Origin: an uncultured Victivallales bacterium | GTDB lineage: Bacteria; Verrucomicrobiota; Lentisphaeria; Victivallales; UBA1829 | NCBI GenBank assembly: GCA_944391115.1 | Contig: CALXSJ010000026.1 | Location: 1-41,466, forward strand | Direction: 5' to 3' | Length of the DNA stretch: 41,466 nucleotides | In this document: positions 41,380 to 41,466 of the stretch, piece by piece | Layout: each line of letters opens with the position of its first letter | Position numbering within the stretch: the first letter of the stretch is position 1 | Made by a program: the position numbers and the translations under genes | The notes under the pieces: generated by a model | Told to the model about the DNA's origin: nothing | Database searches by the model: none | What the model saw: the letters and a program-made list of their open reading frames with translations, nothing else

Positions 41380-41466
41380 TTCAAGGTTTTGCGGTTGGCC
41401 CCGAAAGCTGGACAACTTGACTTGGTGTAAAATGCCCGTTAAATTAACCTGAAAAGGGAGGGCGTT
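41380..41466. other. Right edge of the window
   Basis: No complete gene. The final bases (AACCTGAAAAGGGAGGGCG) contain a strong ribosome-binding-like AAGGGAGGG, so a plus-strand gene may start just beyond the window. Confidence 0.3.

Noticed and set aside
1-41466. tRNA and rRNA genes
   Set aside because: No cloverleaf with TTCGANNC-type arms and no rRNA-like conserved blocks were found in the intergenic regions by eye; a covariance search could still show otherwise.

Overview
The window is a bacterial chromosome segment whose best fit is Lentisphaerota (Victivallis-like, possibly gut-derived). This is an inference from gene content. The strongest pointer is a prepilin-like surface protein with the FTLIELLVVISIIAILASLLLPAL leader typical of this phylum and its PVC relatives. 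It is supported by GntR/LacI regulators with sugar-binding sensor domains, several Gfo/Idh/MocA oxidoreductases, a multidomain glycoside hydrolase and a pyrophosphate-type phosphofructokinase. Most of the window is GC-rich. The last 3 kb, and the intergenic DNA around 33 kb, are clearly more AT-rich.

Layout. 0-5.2 kb (minus strand): a GntR/sugar-sensor regulator, a secreted acetylxylan-esterase-like hydrolase whose upstream leader carries a structured repeat, and a two-gene operon of a TIM-barrel sugar isomerase and a Gfo/Idh/MocA dehydrogenase. 5.4-12.8 kb (minus): a MoxR ATPase, DUF58, transglutaminase and AsmA-like operon with 4-base overlaps. 12.9-16.8 kb: an MBL hydrolase, an RRM RNA-binding protein, and a LacI regulator with its own operators followed by a short oxidoreductase. 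16.9-21.2 kb (minus): pnp, rpsO and an FAD oxidoreductase, divergent from a PocR-AraC regulator. 22.2-23.3 kb: an iron-type alcohol dehydrogenase. 23.6-27.0 kb (plus): PPi-PFK, gatC and gatA packed as one operon. 27.1-29.3 kb: another Gfo/Idh/MocA enzyme and a thioredoxin-like/helical-repeat secreted protein.

29.4-31.6 kb (plus): a DUF3793, flavodoxin, DUF2325 and small PH-like protein cluster. It is preceded by two identical-pattern palindromes (AATTAG-N6-CTAATT), which look like operators for a metal-responsive repressor. 31.9-37.0 kb: a GntR sensor regulator divergent from a pseudopilin and a 1020-aa secreted glycoside hydrolase. 37.0-38.15 kb has no intact gene. It holds a decayed duplicate of the 31.1-31.4 kb segment, interrupted by a copy of the repeat seen at 3 kb, and several strong hairpins. 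38.2-41.2 kb (minus): three overlapping genes for exported proteins I do not recognise.

The most unusual signal is a repeat of about 150 bp, with one full and one partial copy at 3.0-3.25 kb and a diverged copy at 37.2-37.4 kb. Its internal hairpins are kept by compensatory base changes. At 37.2 kb it sits exactly where the duplicate departs from its 31-kb paralogue, so it looks like a small mobile or RNA-structured element.
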